A stretch of DNA of 64,000 bases from Lactobacillaceae bacterium (GTDB lineage: Bacteria; Bacillota; Bacilli; Lactobacillales; Lactobacillaceae): NCBI GenBank assembly GCA_031282325.1, contig JAITDY010000057.1, forward strand, positions 1 to 64,000. The letters are read 5' to 3'. Positions 1 to 8,633 of this stretch are shown here, piece by piece (position 1 is the first letter of the stretch; each line of letters starts with the position of its first letter). Made by a program: the position numbers and the translations under genes. Below the pieces are notes generated by a model. The model did no database searches. It was given only the letters and a program-made list of their open reading frames with translations, and was not told the DNA's origin.

Positions 1-120
1 GCAGCAGAACTTGCAACTGAAGCAGCACTTGAAGCTACTGAAGCAGCTGAAGAAGCTACTGAAGCGTCTGATGAAGCAACTGAAGCAGCACTTGAAGCTA
101 CTGAAGCAGCTGAAGAAGCT
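1..120 (-). repeat. 21-nt tandem repeats encoding the SSAASVA heptad
   Basis: The 3' visible end of the adhesin gene consists of degenerate 21-nt units coding for ASS(A/D)ASV. Two neighbouring units form a 42-nt block that recurs almost unchanged. The array continues past the left edge, so its copy number is unknown. Repeats of this kind are prone to length variation by slippage or recombination. Confidence 0.85.
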
Positions 121-2873
121 TCAGAGGTAGCAGCAGCTTGATCTTTCTTATAAACAAATGTGATTACATCGTCACCGCTAGTGAAGTTAGTTGAAGATTT
201 TGGATCAACTTCTACGAAAATGTATCCTTCGATTACAGGAGCAGCTGGAACTTTAATCTTTGAAGCTTCAGTGTCGCCTTCGATAAATGATCCAGTTACG
301 GATAGAGGTGCATTTTCAGGTAATAGAGCTGAATCAATTGCATTACCCTTATCATCAACATATTTTACTAATGCTGAGTCATCTGTTGGCGAAGCATTGT
401 ATTGATAAACAACTGTTGTATTGTTTTCAATTGCAGAACCACCAATTGCTGAATTAGTTTGATAAGCAATCTTGAATGTTTCAGGAACAAAAGTACCATC
501 TTGAGCTTTTGGTGTTAGAAGAGCAGCTTGTCCTTCATAATAATTGCCAGCTTTAGTTAATCCTTCCTTGATTTCGTCAGTAGGATCTTGAGCAGTAAAG
601 CCAACAGTTACGGAAGTTGTACCACCGAAGCTTAATGTACCTACGAAACTCGTAAGATTTCCAACAAAATCAGAAGTGAAGTTTGACAACTTAGAGATTA
701 TTGTATTAGCACTATTAGCAGCTAAGCTAGTTGCGTTGTTAACAGTTTGCAAAGTACCATTTACAACATTTCCAAAAGTTGTTACTAGAGTTCCAAGAAT
801 ACTTTTAACAGTGTCGCTAGCATTACCTAATAGGTCACCATTTTTAATATTGTCGCCTAATTGAACAAATCCATTAGCAATATTAACTAATGATGCAGGT
901 AAGGTAACAATTGAGCGCATTCCTTGCGCGATACCATCAGTATATCCATTAACGACTAGAGAAACTTTATTCGCAAGTGCATTAATTGGAGAATGTGTAC
1001 CATCATCAGTAATTGTAAATGTACCATCACCATTATCAGTAACATTTGCTAGATATGATTCAGAGAAAGTACCATTTCCATTAGCATCTGTACCAACAAG
1101 TTCTTTAACATCATTAACCATGTTTAACATGTGTTGAGATGATGCATCAACATTGGCAGCATATTCTTTCAGACCATTAGAGAAAGTTCCAATTAATCCA
1201 TTTAAAGCATTAGCAACAGTAGTTACGCTGCTTGTAATCGCATTAACATTATCTGTGAAAATTGGTGCAATGTGATCACCAATCCAGTTAGCAGCTACTT
1301 GAGCTGCAGCTGTCCCAACTATTGGTAAGTTACCAATAGTTGCGTCTACTACTGAATAAATTCCGTTTGTAAGAGCGTTAAAGACAGAAGTTAATACATT
1401 GTTTAAAATTGCAGTTCCGCCAGTAATAACAGAAGATAATGAAATACTATCGATACCTAATGCATTATAAACTGATTTAACAGCATTAACGGCATTACTA
1501 TTTATATAATCAGTAATAGAAGAAGTAATATCTTTAATATAAGGAACACCTGAACCAAGTGTTTCAATAGTTTGACCAACACCAGTAATAATTGATGATA
1601 ATAGACCATTAGTGCCAGAACCATCTCCAAGTAAGATATCACCAGTTAGAGCTTGTCCAATAGTATCGGCTGTACCAGTAATTACACTAGAAATACCTTG
1701 TCCGATTGCTGGAATTGGTCCGGCAACAACTTCACCCCAAACTTGAGTAAAGGCTTTATTTAAGGCTTCTGTTGCACCACTATCAGTAGTATAGTTTGCA
1801 ACAACGAAGGCTGATGATGCAACTGGAGTTACAACATAACCGTTACTTGCGTTAATTGAAGTTACTAATTCAGCAGCAGCTAATGAATTAGCAGCAGCTG
1901 AATTCAAATTACTAGTTACTTGCTTTGCAAGATCTTTTAATTCTTGAGAATTAGCAGCATCTCTTGGTGAAAGAGTAGCGTTTAATTCATCATATTGCTT
2001 TTGTAAAGCTGCAGCAGCTTCCGAAAAGGCAACATAACTAGCAGTATATGAAGCTGCAGCATCGGCAGCTGATTGTGCAATAGATGCAGCTAAAGAAGAT
2101 GCTTTAAAGTTTGCTGAAGCAGTTGCTGAATCTGGATAATAATTAATAACATTTGTATCGATATTTCCACGATTTCCACCAACAGTTTGAACATTAGCAA
2201 TTAACTTATCAGCTAAAATTGATCCACCGGCTACAGTTTCGCCAGTTAATGGATCAATAACTTGGTTGGCCATTCTTGATGCATCGTAAATTACATTTAC
2301 ATCGGCAACTTTTAGACCTGCATTAGTTAAATCAGCAGGTGCAGTAACAGTCCATTGATTGTTTCCTCCATCACCAACTTGAACTGGTGCATTTGAAACA
2401 GTTTGCTTGATATCGAAAGAAACTGCTGATGAAGCACCAGAACCAGCTTGGATAGCACCAGAAGCATTAACTAGTGTACTTGCGCCACTGTTAAATGGTT
2501 CTGAATAACTTTGTCCTGTTTGACCAGTAACATCGGCATATGAACCGTTTGTATTAGTAATAACTTCGGTTTCATTGACACCTTGATCATTTTTCAAAGT
2601 TTCTTTATTAGTGTTTGCTGTTTTAGCATTGTCAACTCCAGCAGTAGTATCTGATCCTAAACCGGCTGTTGCAGTATTATCTGCACCGGTTTCGTTAGCA
2701 CCAGTTAACAATTGAGCTGAAGCAACATTAGAACTAAGTACAGTTGAAGCTGTAACCCCCCCAGCAAATGAAAGGGTAGTTAGTCCTGCGACCATCCACA
2801 ACTTTCCGGCTTTAAACATCTTTTTGTGAGACTTTAAAACAGGTTGTTGTGTAGTGTTTTTCTTAATTTGCAT
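1..2873 (-). CDS. Large serine/alanine-repeat surface adhesin with KxYKxGKxW-type signal (partial)
   Basis: The reading frame is open from the ATG at 2873 to the window edge (957 codons); its 3' end and any cell-wall anchor lie outside. A GGGAG ribosome site precedes the ATG. Residues 18-26 (KMFKAGKLW) match the KxYKxGKxW signal motif with Phe for Tyr, followed by a hydrophobic stretch and a likely cleavage after SNVASA. A long Ala/Ser/Asn/Thr-rich body follows. At nt 130-380 there is a MucBP-like segment (ALVKYVDDKGNAID ... ITFVYKKD), and from nt 120 down the protein turns into SSAASVA repeats. Known of the family: such proteins are exported serine-rich adhesins, often glycosylated and sometimes sent through the accessory Sec system. 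No secA2/secY2 or glycosyltransferase partner is in the window. Substrate unknown. Confident on the class, not on the ligand. Confidence 0.85.
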   Translation of the reverse strand, partial: MQIKKNTTQQPVLKSHKKMFKAGKLWMVAGLTTLSFAGGVTASTVLSSNVASAQLLTGANETGADNTATAGLGSDTTAGVDNAKTANTNKETLKNDQGVNETEVITNTNGSYADVTGQTGQSYSEPFNSGASTLVNASGAIQAGSGASSAVSFDIKQTVSNAPVQVGDGGNNQWTVTAPADLTNAGLKVADVNVIYDASRMANQVIDPLTGETVAGGSILADKLIANVQTVGGNRGNIDTNVINYYPDSATASANFKASSLAASIAQSAADAAASYTASYVAFSEAAAALQKQYDELNATLSPRDAANSQELKDLAKQVTSNLNSAAANSLAAAELVTSINASNGYVVTPVASSAFVVANYTTDSGATEALNKAFTQVWGEVVAGPIPAIGQGISSVITGTADTIGQALTGDILLGDGSGTNGLLSSIITGVGQTIETLGSGVPYIKDITSSITDYINSNAVNAVKSVYNALGIDSISLSSVITGGTAILNNVLTSVFNALTNGIYSVVDATIGNLPIVGTAAAQVAANWIGDHIAPIFTDNVNAITSSVTTVANALNGLIGTFSNGLKEYAANVDASSQHMLNMVNDVKELVGTDANGNGTFSESYLANVTDNGDGTFTITDDGTHSPINALANKVSLVVNGYTDGIAQGMRSIVTLPASLVNIANGFVQLGDNIKNGDLLGNASDTVKSILGTLVTTFGNVVNGTLQTVNNATSLAANSANTIISKLSNFTSDFVGNLTSFVGTLSFGGTTSVTVGFTAQDPTDEIKEGLTKAGNYYEGQAALLTPKAQDGTFVPETFKIAYQTNSAIGGSAIENNTTVVYQYNASPTDDSALVKYVDDKGNAIDSALLPENAPLSVTGSFIEGDTEASKIKVPAAPVIEGYIFVEVDPKSSTNFTSGDDVITFVYKKDQAAATSEASSAASVASSAASVASSDASVASSAASVASSAASVASSA

Positions 2874-3136
2874 ATTTTTTTACGCTCCCCAGCTAAAAAT
2901 TCCATTAGCAAAAATTGCTTTTATTTTATTTTAAATATAAAGTTGTTTGTTAAATACAAAACTTTATACAAGAAAATTTTACCACTTACAAAAAAAAAAA
3001 GTTTAAAATTTCTTAATTATTTTGGAAAAAACACACTTTTTTCACACTTTAGACATATTTGTTTATATTTATTTCACTTTTTTGTAGTTACTTTTTTAGT
3101 ATTACAAATTTGTTCATAAAGAATAAAATATTAAAT

Positions 3137-3170
3137 AAAAAAGGAGCAATTTTTATAATTGTTCCTTTTT
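3137..3170 (-). terminator. Rho-independent terminator of the 193-residue gene
   Basis: On the minus strand AAAAAGGAACAAT and ATTGCTCCTTTTTT form a stem followed by a T-rich run. It overlaps the last codons of the gene ending at 3153. Confidence 0.8.
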
Positions 3171-3734
3171 GTTATCTAGATTATTTTGATTTAACTTTTT
3201 GACATCTAATTTTTCATTATTAACAGTATTAGTTGCTTGACTTTCAATGTTTTCAATATCGATGTCAACGGAAGTCGTTTGCATACTATTTGAAAAAGTT
3301 TTCAAAGTATTTAAAAAGTTTTCTTCTTTTTGTTTTAAGGCAAGCATTTGTTGATCTAATTGGTCGCTACTTTTTAAAGCAATATCCTCAAATTGTTTTG
3401 CTTGTTTTTGTATATCTTGTAAAACGCCTGAGTACTGTTCTTCAAGCATGCTAGAAATATTTTTGGAAATATTTTCTTGAATTAGTTCAGATATTTTAGG
3501 ATCATTTACTTGCTTTTTTAAATCTTTTAAACCGCCCTTTTCTTTCCAATCCAACAATTCAGCTGTTTGAGCAGCGGTAAACGGATAATCTTCTGCTTTT
3601 TTAATTTCTTGAGGTTCTTTACCAACTATAGTTTGTGCATCGGCAATTGTATATTTAAAATTCTCTACTAAAAGAGCTGTGACTTCATTAATAAAATCGA
3701 TTGACGCTTTATTGGTATTCGTTTCTTCTGACAT
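3153..3734 (-). CDS. Unknown cytoplasmic coiled-coil protein, 193 residues
   Basis: I do not recognise this gene. It has no signal peptide or membrane segment. The first third (INEVTALLVENFKYTIADAQ) looks like a compact helical domain. Residues about 85-150 are rich in Gln, Glu, Lys and Leu with a heptad-like pattern, which suggests a coiled coil. The tail is Asn/Lys-rich and probably disordered. Translation starts behind a clear AAAGGAG site. It is the last gene before the adhesin, has its own terminator, and is preceded by a small membrane protein on the same strand. Function unknown. Confidence 0.6.
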   Translation of the reverse strand: MSEETNTNKASIDFINEVTALLVENFKYTIADAQTIVGKEPQEIKKAEDYPFTAAQTAELLDWKEKGGLKDLKKQVNDPKISELIQENISKNISSMLEEQYSGVLQDIQKQAKQFEDIALKSSDQLDQQMLALKQKEENFLNTLKTFSNSMQTTSVDIDIENIESQATNTVNNEKLDVKKLNQNNLDNKKEQL

Positions 3735-3778
3735 TTTTTCTCCTTTGCTTGTTAATTAATTATTTTAACACTCAATTA

Positions 3779-4135
3779 TCATCTAATTATTAAATAAAAA
3801 ACTAATCCAATATTTTCTATTAAAAAAAAGAAGGCGGATATTGTAACTAAATTAGTCCAGAAAATTCCCAATTTAGAATTATCAGAATTTTGAATATAAA
3901 TAGCCAAATAAATAATCCAAATTAAAATCCAAAAGAAAAATAAAATTAGTTGAAAATTAAAGGTTAAAAAGGTATTTTGAAGTTGATTAGCAACCAAATA
4001 AAGCGGGATTAGAGTCAGCGCTGATAAGGCGGATATTTTATGACTAGCAGCTGGATTATTTTTTTGATTAGTAACTAGAAAAAAAACAATTATCGAAATG
4101 GCCAACAAAATTATATTTGCATAAAGATTAATCAT
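3779..4135 (-). CDS. Small integral membrane protein, 118 residues, unknown
   Basis: Strongly hydrophobic, with about four predicted membrane helices (residues 5-20, 38-52, 62-82, 95-115) joined by short loops; the loop QKNNPAASHK is basic. No family recognised. The ATG at 4135 has no Shine-Dalgarno sequence; instead a perfect TATAAT (4144-4149, minus strand) lies 8 bp upstream, so the mRNA may begin at or just before the start codon. It follows galU on the same strand with a terminator-like hairpin between them. Confidence 0.55.
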   Translation of the reverse strand: MINLYANIILLAISIIVFFLVTNQKNNPAASHKISALSALTLIPLYLVANQLQNTFLTFNFQLILFFFWILIWIIYLAIYIQNSDNSKLGIFWTNLVTISAFFFLIENIGLVFYLIIR

Positions 4136-4143
4136 TGTTTCTT

Positions 4144-4149
4144 ATTATA
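4144..4149 (-). promoter_or_regulatory. -10 hexamer TATAAT, 8 bp before the ATG at 4135
   Basis: Perfect consensus on the minus strand. No ribosome binding site follows it, so a leaderless or near-leaderless transcript is likely. No good -35 is visible. Confidence 0.5.
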
Positions 4150-4165
4150 TATAAAATAATTTAAA

Positions 4166-4190
4166 GAAAATCTGCCGAGGGAAGATTTTT
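4166..4190 (-). terminator. Terminator-like hairpin after galU
   Basis: On the minus strand AAAATCTTCC and GGCAGATTTT pair around a CTC loop, followed by a short T-containing run. The U-tract is weak, so read-through is possible. Confidence 0.5.
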
Positions 4191-4192
4191 AA

Positions 4193-5077
4193 TTAATCTA
4201 ATGTTTTAACTAATTTTTTTAGATATTTTTTTAATTCAACTGAAGTTTCGGGATGCTTTAAGCCAAATTCAATATTTGTTTCTAAAAAGCCTATTTTAGA
4301 ACCGATATCATATCTTTTACCATTAAAAACATGGGCATAAACATTTTGCTTTTTATTTAAAGTTTCAATTGCATCAGTTAATTGAACCTCATTGCCCTTC
4401 CCGGGAGCTGTATTTTCTAATTCAGTTAAAATTTCTGGTGTAAATAAATATCGACCAATAATGGCTAAATCTGAGGGGGCATCGGCGGGATTAGGCTTTT
4501 CTACGAAACCTTTTACTTTAAATAAACCTTCAGCAATTTCTTCTTTAGGGTCAATTACTCCATACTCACTTACATTTTCGTGTTCAACTGGCATTACAGC
4601 GACTTGACTTTCACCGGTTTGCTTGTATCGCTCAATTAATTGTTTAGTTAATGGAACATCATCAGTCATTAAATCATCACCTAACATAACCACAAAGGGT
4701 TCATCGCCAATAAAACTTTTAGCAGTTAAAACAGCGTCACCTAAACCACGAGGATAACTTTGACGAATAAAATAAATGTTTAAATCAGTCGTGTCACGGA
4801 CTAATTTTAATAATTTATCCTTACCCTTAGCTGATAAATTATCTTCTAATTCCGGATTACTATCAAAATGGTCTTCAATGCTTCGTTTAGATTTTCCATC
4901 AACAATTACAATATCTTCAATTCCTGATTTAATCGCTTCTTCAACGATAAATTGAATAGTTGGTGTATCAACGATTGGTAGCATTTCTTTGGCTAACGCT
5001 TTTGTTGCTGGCAAAAAACGTGTTCCCAATCCAGCGGCTGGAATTACGGCTTTTCTAACTTTTTTAATTTCTGGCAT
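4193..5077 (-). CDS. galU: UTP-glucose-1-phosphate uridylyltransferase
   Basis: Makes UDP-glucose from UTP and glucose-1-phosphate, for cell-wall glycolipids, polysaccharides and the Leloir pathway. The 294 residues match the usual length. The N-terminal nucleotide-binding motif is present (residues 14-30, AGLGTRFLPATKALAKEM), as are the sugar-binding part (VEKPNPADAP, IIGRYLFTPEIL) and GNEVQLTDAI. A GAGG ribosome site precedes the ATG. It follows gpsA by 27 bp on the same strand in the order hprK-gpsA-galU, a common arrangement in lactobacilli. Very confident. Confidence 0.97.
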   Translation of the reverse strand: MPEIKKVRKAVIPAAGLGTRFLPATKALAKEMLPIVDTPTIQFIVEEAIKSGIEDIVIVDGKSKRSIEDHFDSNPELEDNLSAKGKDKLLKLVRDTTDLNIYFIRQSYPRGLGDAVLTAKSFIGDEPFVVMLGDDLMTDDVPLTKQLIERYKQTGESQVAVMPVEHENVSEYGVIDPKEEIAEGLFKVKGFVEKPNPADAPSDLAIIGRYLFTPEILTELENTAPGKGNEVQLTDAIETLNKKQNVYAHVFNGKRYDIGSKIGFLETNIEFGLKHPETSVELKKYLKKLVKTLD

Positions 5078-5104
5078 ATTTTTTCCTCTAATTATTTATT
5101 AATA

Positions 5105-6172
5105 TTATTCTGAAGTTAATTTACGGGCCATTAATTCATCGATGGCCTCTTCAACTTTTTGGCCCTTATATAAAATATTATATACCGATGTACTGATTGG
5201 CATATTGATATTTTTTTCCTGGGACAAATCATATATTGCTTTAGTATTAGCAATTCCTTCGATTACCATGCCCATTTCAGTTTGAATTTCTTCTAAAGTT
5301 TTTCCTTGTGCTAACTGTAAACCAGCACGAAAATTTCTTGAATTTGGACTCATTGCAGTCACGATTAAATCTCCTAATCCTGCCAGTCCGTCAAAAGTAG
5401 TATTTTGACCACCCATAGCTACTCCGAAGCGTTTCATTTCAACTAGACCACGCGTCACTAAAGCTGCTTGAGTATTGTCGACCATATTTAATCCTTTAAT
5501 AATTCCACCAGCGATTGCAAGAACATTTTTTAGTGAAGCTGCTAATTCGCTACCAACAATATCTGTATTGGTATAAACACGGAAATTTTTATTTGCAAGT
5601 GCTTGTTGCACAAATTTAGCGTTTTGTTGATTAGGACTAGCGATAGACACTAAAGTAATTGCATGTGCTACGACAGATTCTGCATGTGAGGGTCCGGCCA
5701 AAAAAAATAAATCTTCTTCCTTAATGTGAAGGGCACCTAGTGATTCAAACGTTGCCTCATTAATCATTTGCGATATTCGTTTGAAAGTATTTGCTTCGAT
5801 ACCCTTTGTGGCGTGACCAATAATCGGAATGATTTTTTGTTGTTGGTCTTGATTGTGATTTTGCGAATTTTGGAGTTGTATTAAAACATTGTTTAATTTA
5901 CCTGCAACATCATAAATGGCTTTGGTTGGTACAACGAATAAAATGATATTAGCATTTACTACTGCACTGGCCATGTCTGCAGTTGCTTTTAAATTTGGAG
6001 ATAGTTTTGAATCACCTAAATATTTTTTATTTTGATGATTTATATTAATATCATCAATTTGGTCTGAGGAAATTCCCCAAATGATGACATCATTATTCTG
6101 ATTTTCTGCAAAAGTAGATGCTAGGGCCGTTCCCCAAGAACCGGTCCCTAAAATTGCAACTTTATTTGTCAT
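5105..6172 (-). CDS. gpsA: NAD(P)-dependent glycerol-3-phosphate dehydrogenase
   Basis: Reduces dihydroxyacetone phosphate to sn-glycerol-3-phosphate for phospholipid and lipoteichoic acid synthesis. The Rossmann motif GTGSWGTALA is at residues 9-18, and the catalytic region GSELAASLKNVLAIAGG and FDGLAGLGDLIVT are present. At 355 residues it is slightly long; a Gln/Asn-rich insert (NSQNHNQDQQQK, about residue 100) explains part of this. Its start overlaps the end of hprK by 11 bp. In most lactobacilli lgt lies between hprK and gpsA; here nothing does. Confidence 0.97.
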   Translation of the reverse strand: MTNKVAILGTGSWGTALASTFAENQNNDVIIWGISSDQIDDININHQNKKYLGDSKLSPNLKATADMASAVVNANIILFVVPTKAIYDVAGKLNNVLIQLQNSQNHNQDQQQKIIPIIGHATKGIEANTFKRISQMINEATFESLGALHIKEEDLFFLAGPSHAESVVAHAITLVSIASPNQQNAKFVQQALANKNFRVYTNTDIVGSELAASLKNVLAIAGGIIKGLNMVDNTQAALVTRGLVEMKRFGVAMGGQNTTFDGLAGLGDLIVTAMSPNSRNFRAGLQLAQGKTLEEIQTEMGMVIEGIANTKAIYDLSQEKNINMPISTSVYNILYKGQKVEEAIDELMARKLTSE

Positions 6173-7106
6173 TTTTTTCGTTTTGCTCCATTAATTTGCT
6201 TTGACGTTCCATCAATGTATCTAAAGCATTTAATCCCATTGCGTCTGTACGATACTTTAGAACAGCAGCATCGACAACGCTTGCAGTATTACGCCCAGAA
6301 GAAACGGGAATCATCATTTTTGGAATTTTAATTCCCAAAATTTCAATACTTTGTTCTCCATTACCAAGTCGGTCGAATTCATTGAAATCTTTCTCAGCGT
6401 TTTTCAAGTCAATATTTAAGACAATAGTAGCGTGATCGCGAATAACTGCTGCTCCGTAAGTTTGCATTAAGTCAATAATTCCAACCCCTCTAATTTCCAT
6501 TAAATTAGTTAGCACTTCGCTAGAACGTCCAATTAGATGTTGTTCATCTTCGGCATAAACATCAACTCGATCATCGGCAACCAATCTGGCTTTCCCTTGC
6601 TGGATTAATTCTAAGGCAGTTTCTGTTTTTCCAACACCAGGATCGCCAGTCAACAATACACCAATCCCATTAATATCAATTAAAACCCCATGGACAGATA
6701 CCCGCTGTGATAATTCAGATCCCAAGTAATAGGTCATATTGCTTAAAAGACGCGATGAAGTTAATGATGAGGTTAAGACTGGAATTTTAGCCTCCTTTGC
6801 GACTTCTAACAATTCTTGTGGAACATGAAGATGTGTGGAAATTACAAAGGCAGGTGTTTCACTCGTGGCCATTTTCGTAAAAATTTCTGTTCTTCTTTCA
6901 GAAGTAAGGGTACTTGAAAAATTAATTTCATTTACCCCAAATAGTTGGACCCGTCTTGGCTCAAAATACTCAAAAAAACCCGTTAAGGTTAATCCCGGAC
7001 GCGCAATGTCTGGGACGGTAATTATCCGATCAAGATATTGATCTCCATACAAAACTGATAATTTAGTATTCTCTACTAATTCTTTTACTGAAACTACATT
7101 TGCCAT
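6162..7106 (-). CDS. hprK: HPr kinase/phosphorylase
   Basis: Phosphorylates and dephosphorylates Ser46 of HPr, setting carbon catabolite repression with CcpA and controlling PTS uptake. 314 residues, as usual. The P-loop GDPGVGKTETALEL is at about residues 155-168 and the HPrK signature LMEIRGVGIIDLMQTYGAAV at 203-222. The fit with this window is good: a mannose PTS operon carries a cre site at 55771. The start at 7106 abuts the stop of the preceding holin-like gene, indicating translational coupling. Confidence 0.97.
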   Translation of the reverse strand: MANVVSVKELVENTKLSVLYGDQYLDRIITVPDIARPGLTLTGFFEYFEPRRVQLFGVNEINFSSTLTSERRTEIFTKMATSETPAFVISTHLHVPQELLEVAKEAKIPVLTSSLTSSRLLSNMTYYLGSELSQRVSVHGVLIDINGIGVLLTGDPGVGKTETALELIQQGKARLVADDRVDVYAEDEQHLIGRSSEVLTNLMEIRGVGIIDLMQTYGAAVIRDHATIVLNIDLKNAEKDFNEFDRLGNGEQSIEILGIKIPKMMIPVSSGRNTASVVDAAVLKYRTDAMGLNALDTLMERQSKLMEQNEKNDK

Positions 7107-7450
7107 TAAATACCCTTTCTTTCCGACGCTAATAACGATTGTAAAATACTAATTACAATACTTAATACTAGAGTCCAAGTCATACTAGAAATTTTAAAAT
7201 CATCAACAAGATAATCATCAATCGCTAAAACAATACTGTTGATTACAAAACTAAACAAACCAAGCGTTAATAAATTAATGGGAAAACTAATAATTTTTAA
7301 TAATGGTTTTAAAGTAGAATCTAAAAAAGCTAAAACGAGTGCTGCAACAATTGCTGCTAATGTATCTTCAATTGTGATTGATTGCGGAATAAATTTAGTA
7401 AAACCTAAAAAAATTAGTGTATTTAAAATTGAACGATAAATTAATCCCAT
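7106..7450 (-). CDS. Phage-holin-family (YvlD-like) membrane protein
   Basis: 114 residues with four predicted membrane helices. The motif DSTLKPLLKIISFPINLLTLGLFSFVINSIVL is typical of the YvlD/mycobacterial-4TM family (it spans residues about 43-74). In lactobacilli this gene regularly precedes hprK, sometimes with PspC-type envelope-stress genes, which are absent here. The ATG at 7450 lacks a ribosome binding site; TGATAAAAT on the minus strand ends 7 bp upstream (extended -10 form), so a leaderless transcript is possible. It marks the right border of the conserved block into which the bacteriocin-type cluster appears to be inserted. Confidence 0.85.
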   Translation of the reverse strand: MGLIYRSILNTLIFLGFTKFIPQSITIEDTLAAIVAALVLAFLDSTLKPLLKIISFPINLLTLGLFSFVINSIVLAIDDYLVDDFKISSMTWTLVLSIVISILQSLLASERKGI

Positions 7451-7512
7451 AACTTACATTTTATCAAGGATAAGGGAATAAAATTTTTGAAAAATATTTT
7501 TCTAGATTTATT

Positions 7513-8190
7513 TTAATTTTCGATACTATTGCGAGTAGTATCAATGGATAAATTATTTAAGATATTTTTTTCTAATTCCTCTGAATTTTTAAAATTATTT
7601 AGAATTTTAGTTGCCTGATTAGTTTGTAAATAAATAATTTCATCAGCCAATTCATATGCAATTTTAGCAATGTGAGTAGAAAAAATAATCGTCATTTTAC
7701 TCGATTTGTCTTTTAAAATTTGAGTGATATTTTGAAAACTGATAATGTCGATATCCACAAAGGGTTCATCTAGCAATAATATTTTTGGGTTTGATAAAAA
7801 AGCGATAATTAAATACAATTTGCTTTTCATACCTTTAGAAAAATCTTTAATTATTTTATCTTCAGTATGAAAATCTAATTGAACAAATAGTTGCTCTTTT
7901 TCTTCTTGACTATATTTATAATTTTTAAATTTAAATGTTTCTTCAATAAAATCATTTGCAGTCATAAACTCAAATGGAATATCGTTGTCTGCAATAAAAA
8001 TAGTTTCGTCGTTGTTTGTAATGTTCCCTTCATCGAAATCTAAGTTCCCATTTAATATATTTAATAAAGTTGTTTTGCCAATTCCATTTTTACCAAAAAT
8101 ACTATATATTTTTCCTTTTTCAAAATCGATATTTATATTTTGAAAAATTAATTGATCATTAAATTTTTTAGATAGATTTTTAATTTTCAT
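7513..8190 (-). CDS. ABC transporter ATPase of the bacteriocin-type cluster
   Basis: 225 residues, a stand-alone nucleotide-binding domain. Walker A is GKNGIGKTTLLN (residues about 33-44), the signature is the degenerate FSKGMKSKL (about 117), Walker B is ILLLDEPFVDID and the switch His lies in FSTHIA. It overlaps the preceding membrane gene by 4 bp (ATGA). A small ATPase next to a SpoIIM/DUF95-like membrane protein and a hydrophobic precursor peptide is the usual make-up of circular-bacteriocin loci, where the pair helps secretion and self-protection. The DNA looks more AT-rich than the pst and hprK genes on each side. The ATPase call is certain; the bacteriocin role is inferred from context. 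Confidence 0.85.
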   Translation of the reverse strand: MKIKNLSKKFNDQLIFQNINIDFEKGKIYSIFGKNGIGKTTLLNILNGNLDFDEGNITNNDETIFIADNDIPFEFMTANDFIEETFKFKNYKYSQEEKEQLFVQLDFHTEDKIIKDFSKGMKSKLYLIIAFLSNPKILLLDEPFVDIDIISFQNITQILKDKSSKMTIIFSTHIAKIAYELADEIIYLQTNQATKILNNFKNSEELEKNILNNLSIDTTRNSIEN

Positions 8191-8633
8191 AATTCTCTTA
8201 TAATTACTTTATGTTCGATTAATGCTGCAGTCAATATTAATATGACTGGTAGCCAAGTTAAAAAATAATCCTTATAAACCCCAATAAAACAGGCAATACT
8301 TAAAGCAAAAACTTCTATAATTCCATATTTACTTACTTGAAATAAATTTATAATTACATTATCAGACATCAATAACATTATCGAAAAATAAAAAGCATTT
8401 AATCCAAAAATAAAATATGGGATCATTTTATGAATTATGCCACTAAGAATTAATGTCAAAACTACAATTAAATTTCGCCAGATTATTTGAAACAGTGGGA
8501 CATTTTCAATTTGATCGATTTTTTTAATTATTTGATAATCAGACTGAAGATATAAAAATAAAACCATTAATGTTGGTACCCAGAATAATAGATTTAAAAT
8601 AAATATTTTTATTATTTTTTGTTTAGCTAGCAT
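8187..8633 (-). CDS. SpoIIM/DUF95-like membrane protein of the bacteriocin-type cluster
   Basis: About 148 residues from the ATG at 8633 (a second ATG in frame at 8645). Four to five membrane helices. The stretch KYGIIEVFALSIACFIG closely resembles the conserved HGIxELPAxxxAxxxG core of SpoIIM (DUF95) proteins, although the His is replaced by Tyr and the Pro by Phe. DUF95 proteins of this length are a hallmark of circular-bacteriocin clusters, where they take part in production or immunity. The start overlaps the end of the upstream 378-residue gene and the end overlaps the ATPase start, so all three are translationally coupled. The family call is by eye. Confidence 0.65.
   Translation of the reverse strand: MLAKQKIIKIFILNLLFWVPTLMVLFLYLQSDYQIIKKIDQIENVPLFQIIWRNLIVVLTLILSGIIHKMIPYFIFGLNAFYFSIMLLMSDNVIINLFQVSKYGIIEVFALSIACFIGVYKDYFLTWLPVILILTAALIEHKVIIREL

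Noticed and set aside
1..120. CRISPR array
   Set aside because: The repeats are contiguous, in frame and lack spacers; they code for SSAASVA heptads.
2874..3136. Short plus-strand reading frame in the adhesin promoter region
   Set aside because: Phe/Lys/Leu-rich translation of A/T-tracts with no start signal; the stretch is best seen as the untranslated upstream region of the adhesin. Only weak -35/-10 candidates were found in it.
7450..7512. Terminator after the bacteriocin-cluster ATPase
   Set aside because: Only a short AT palindrome (GAAAAATATTTTTC) is visible, too weak to call.
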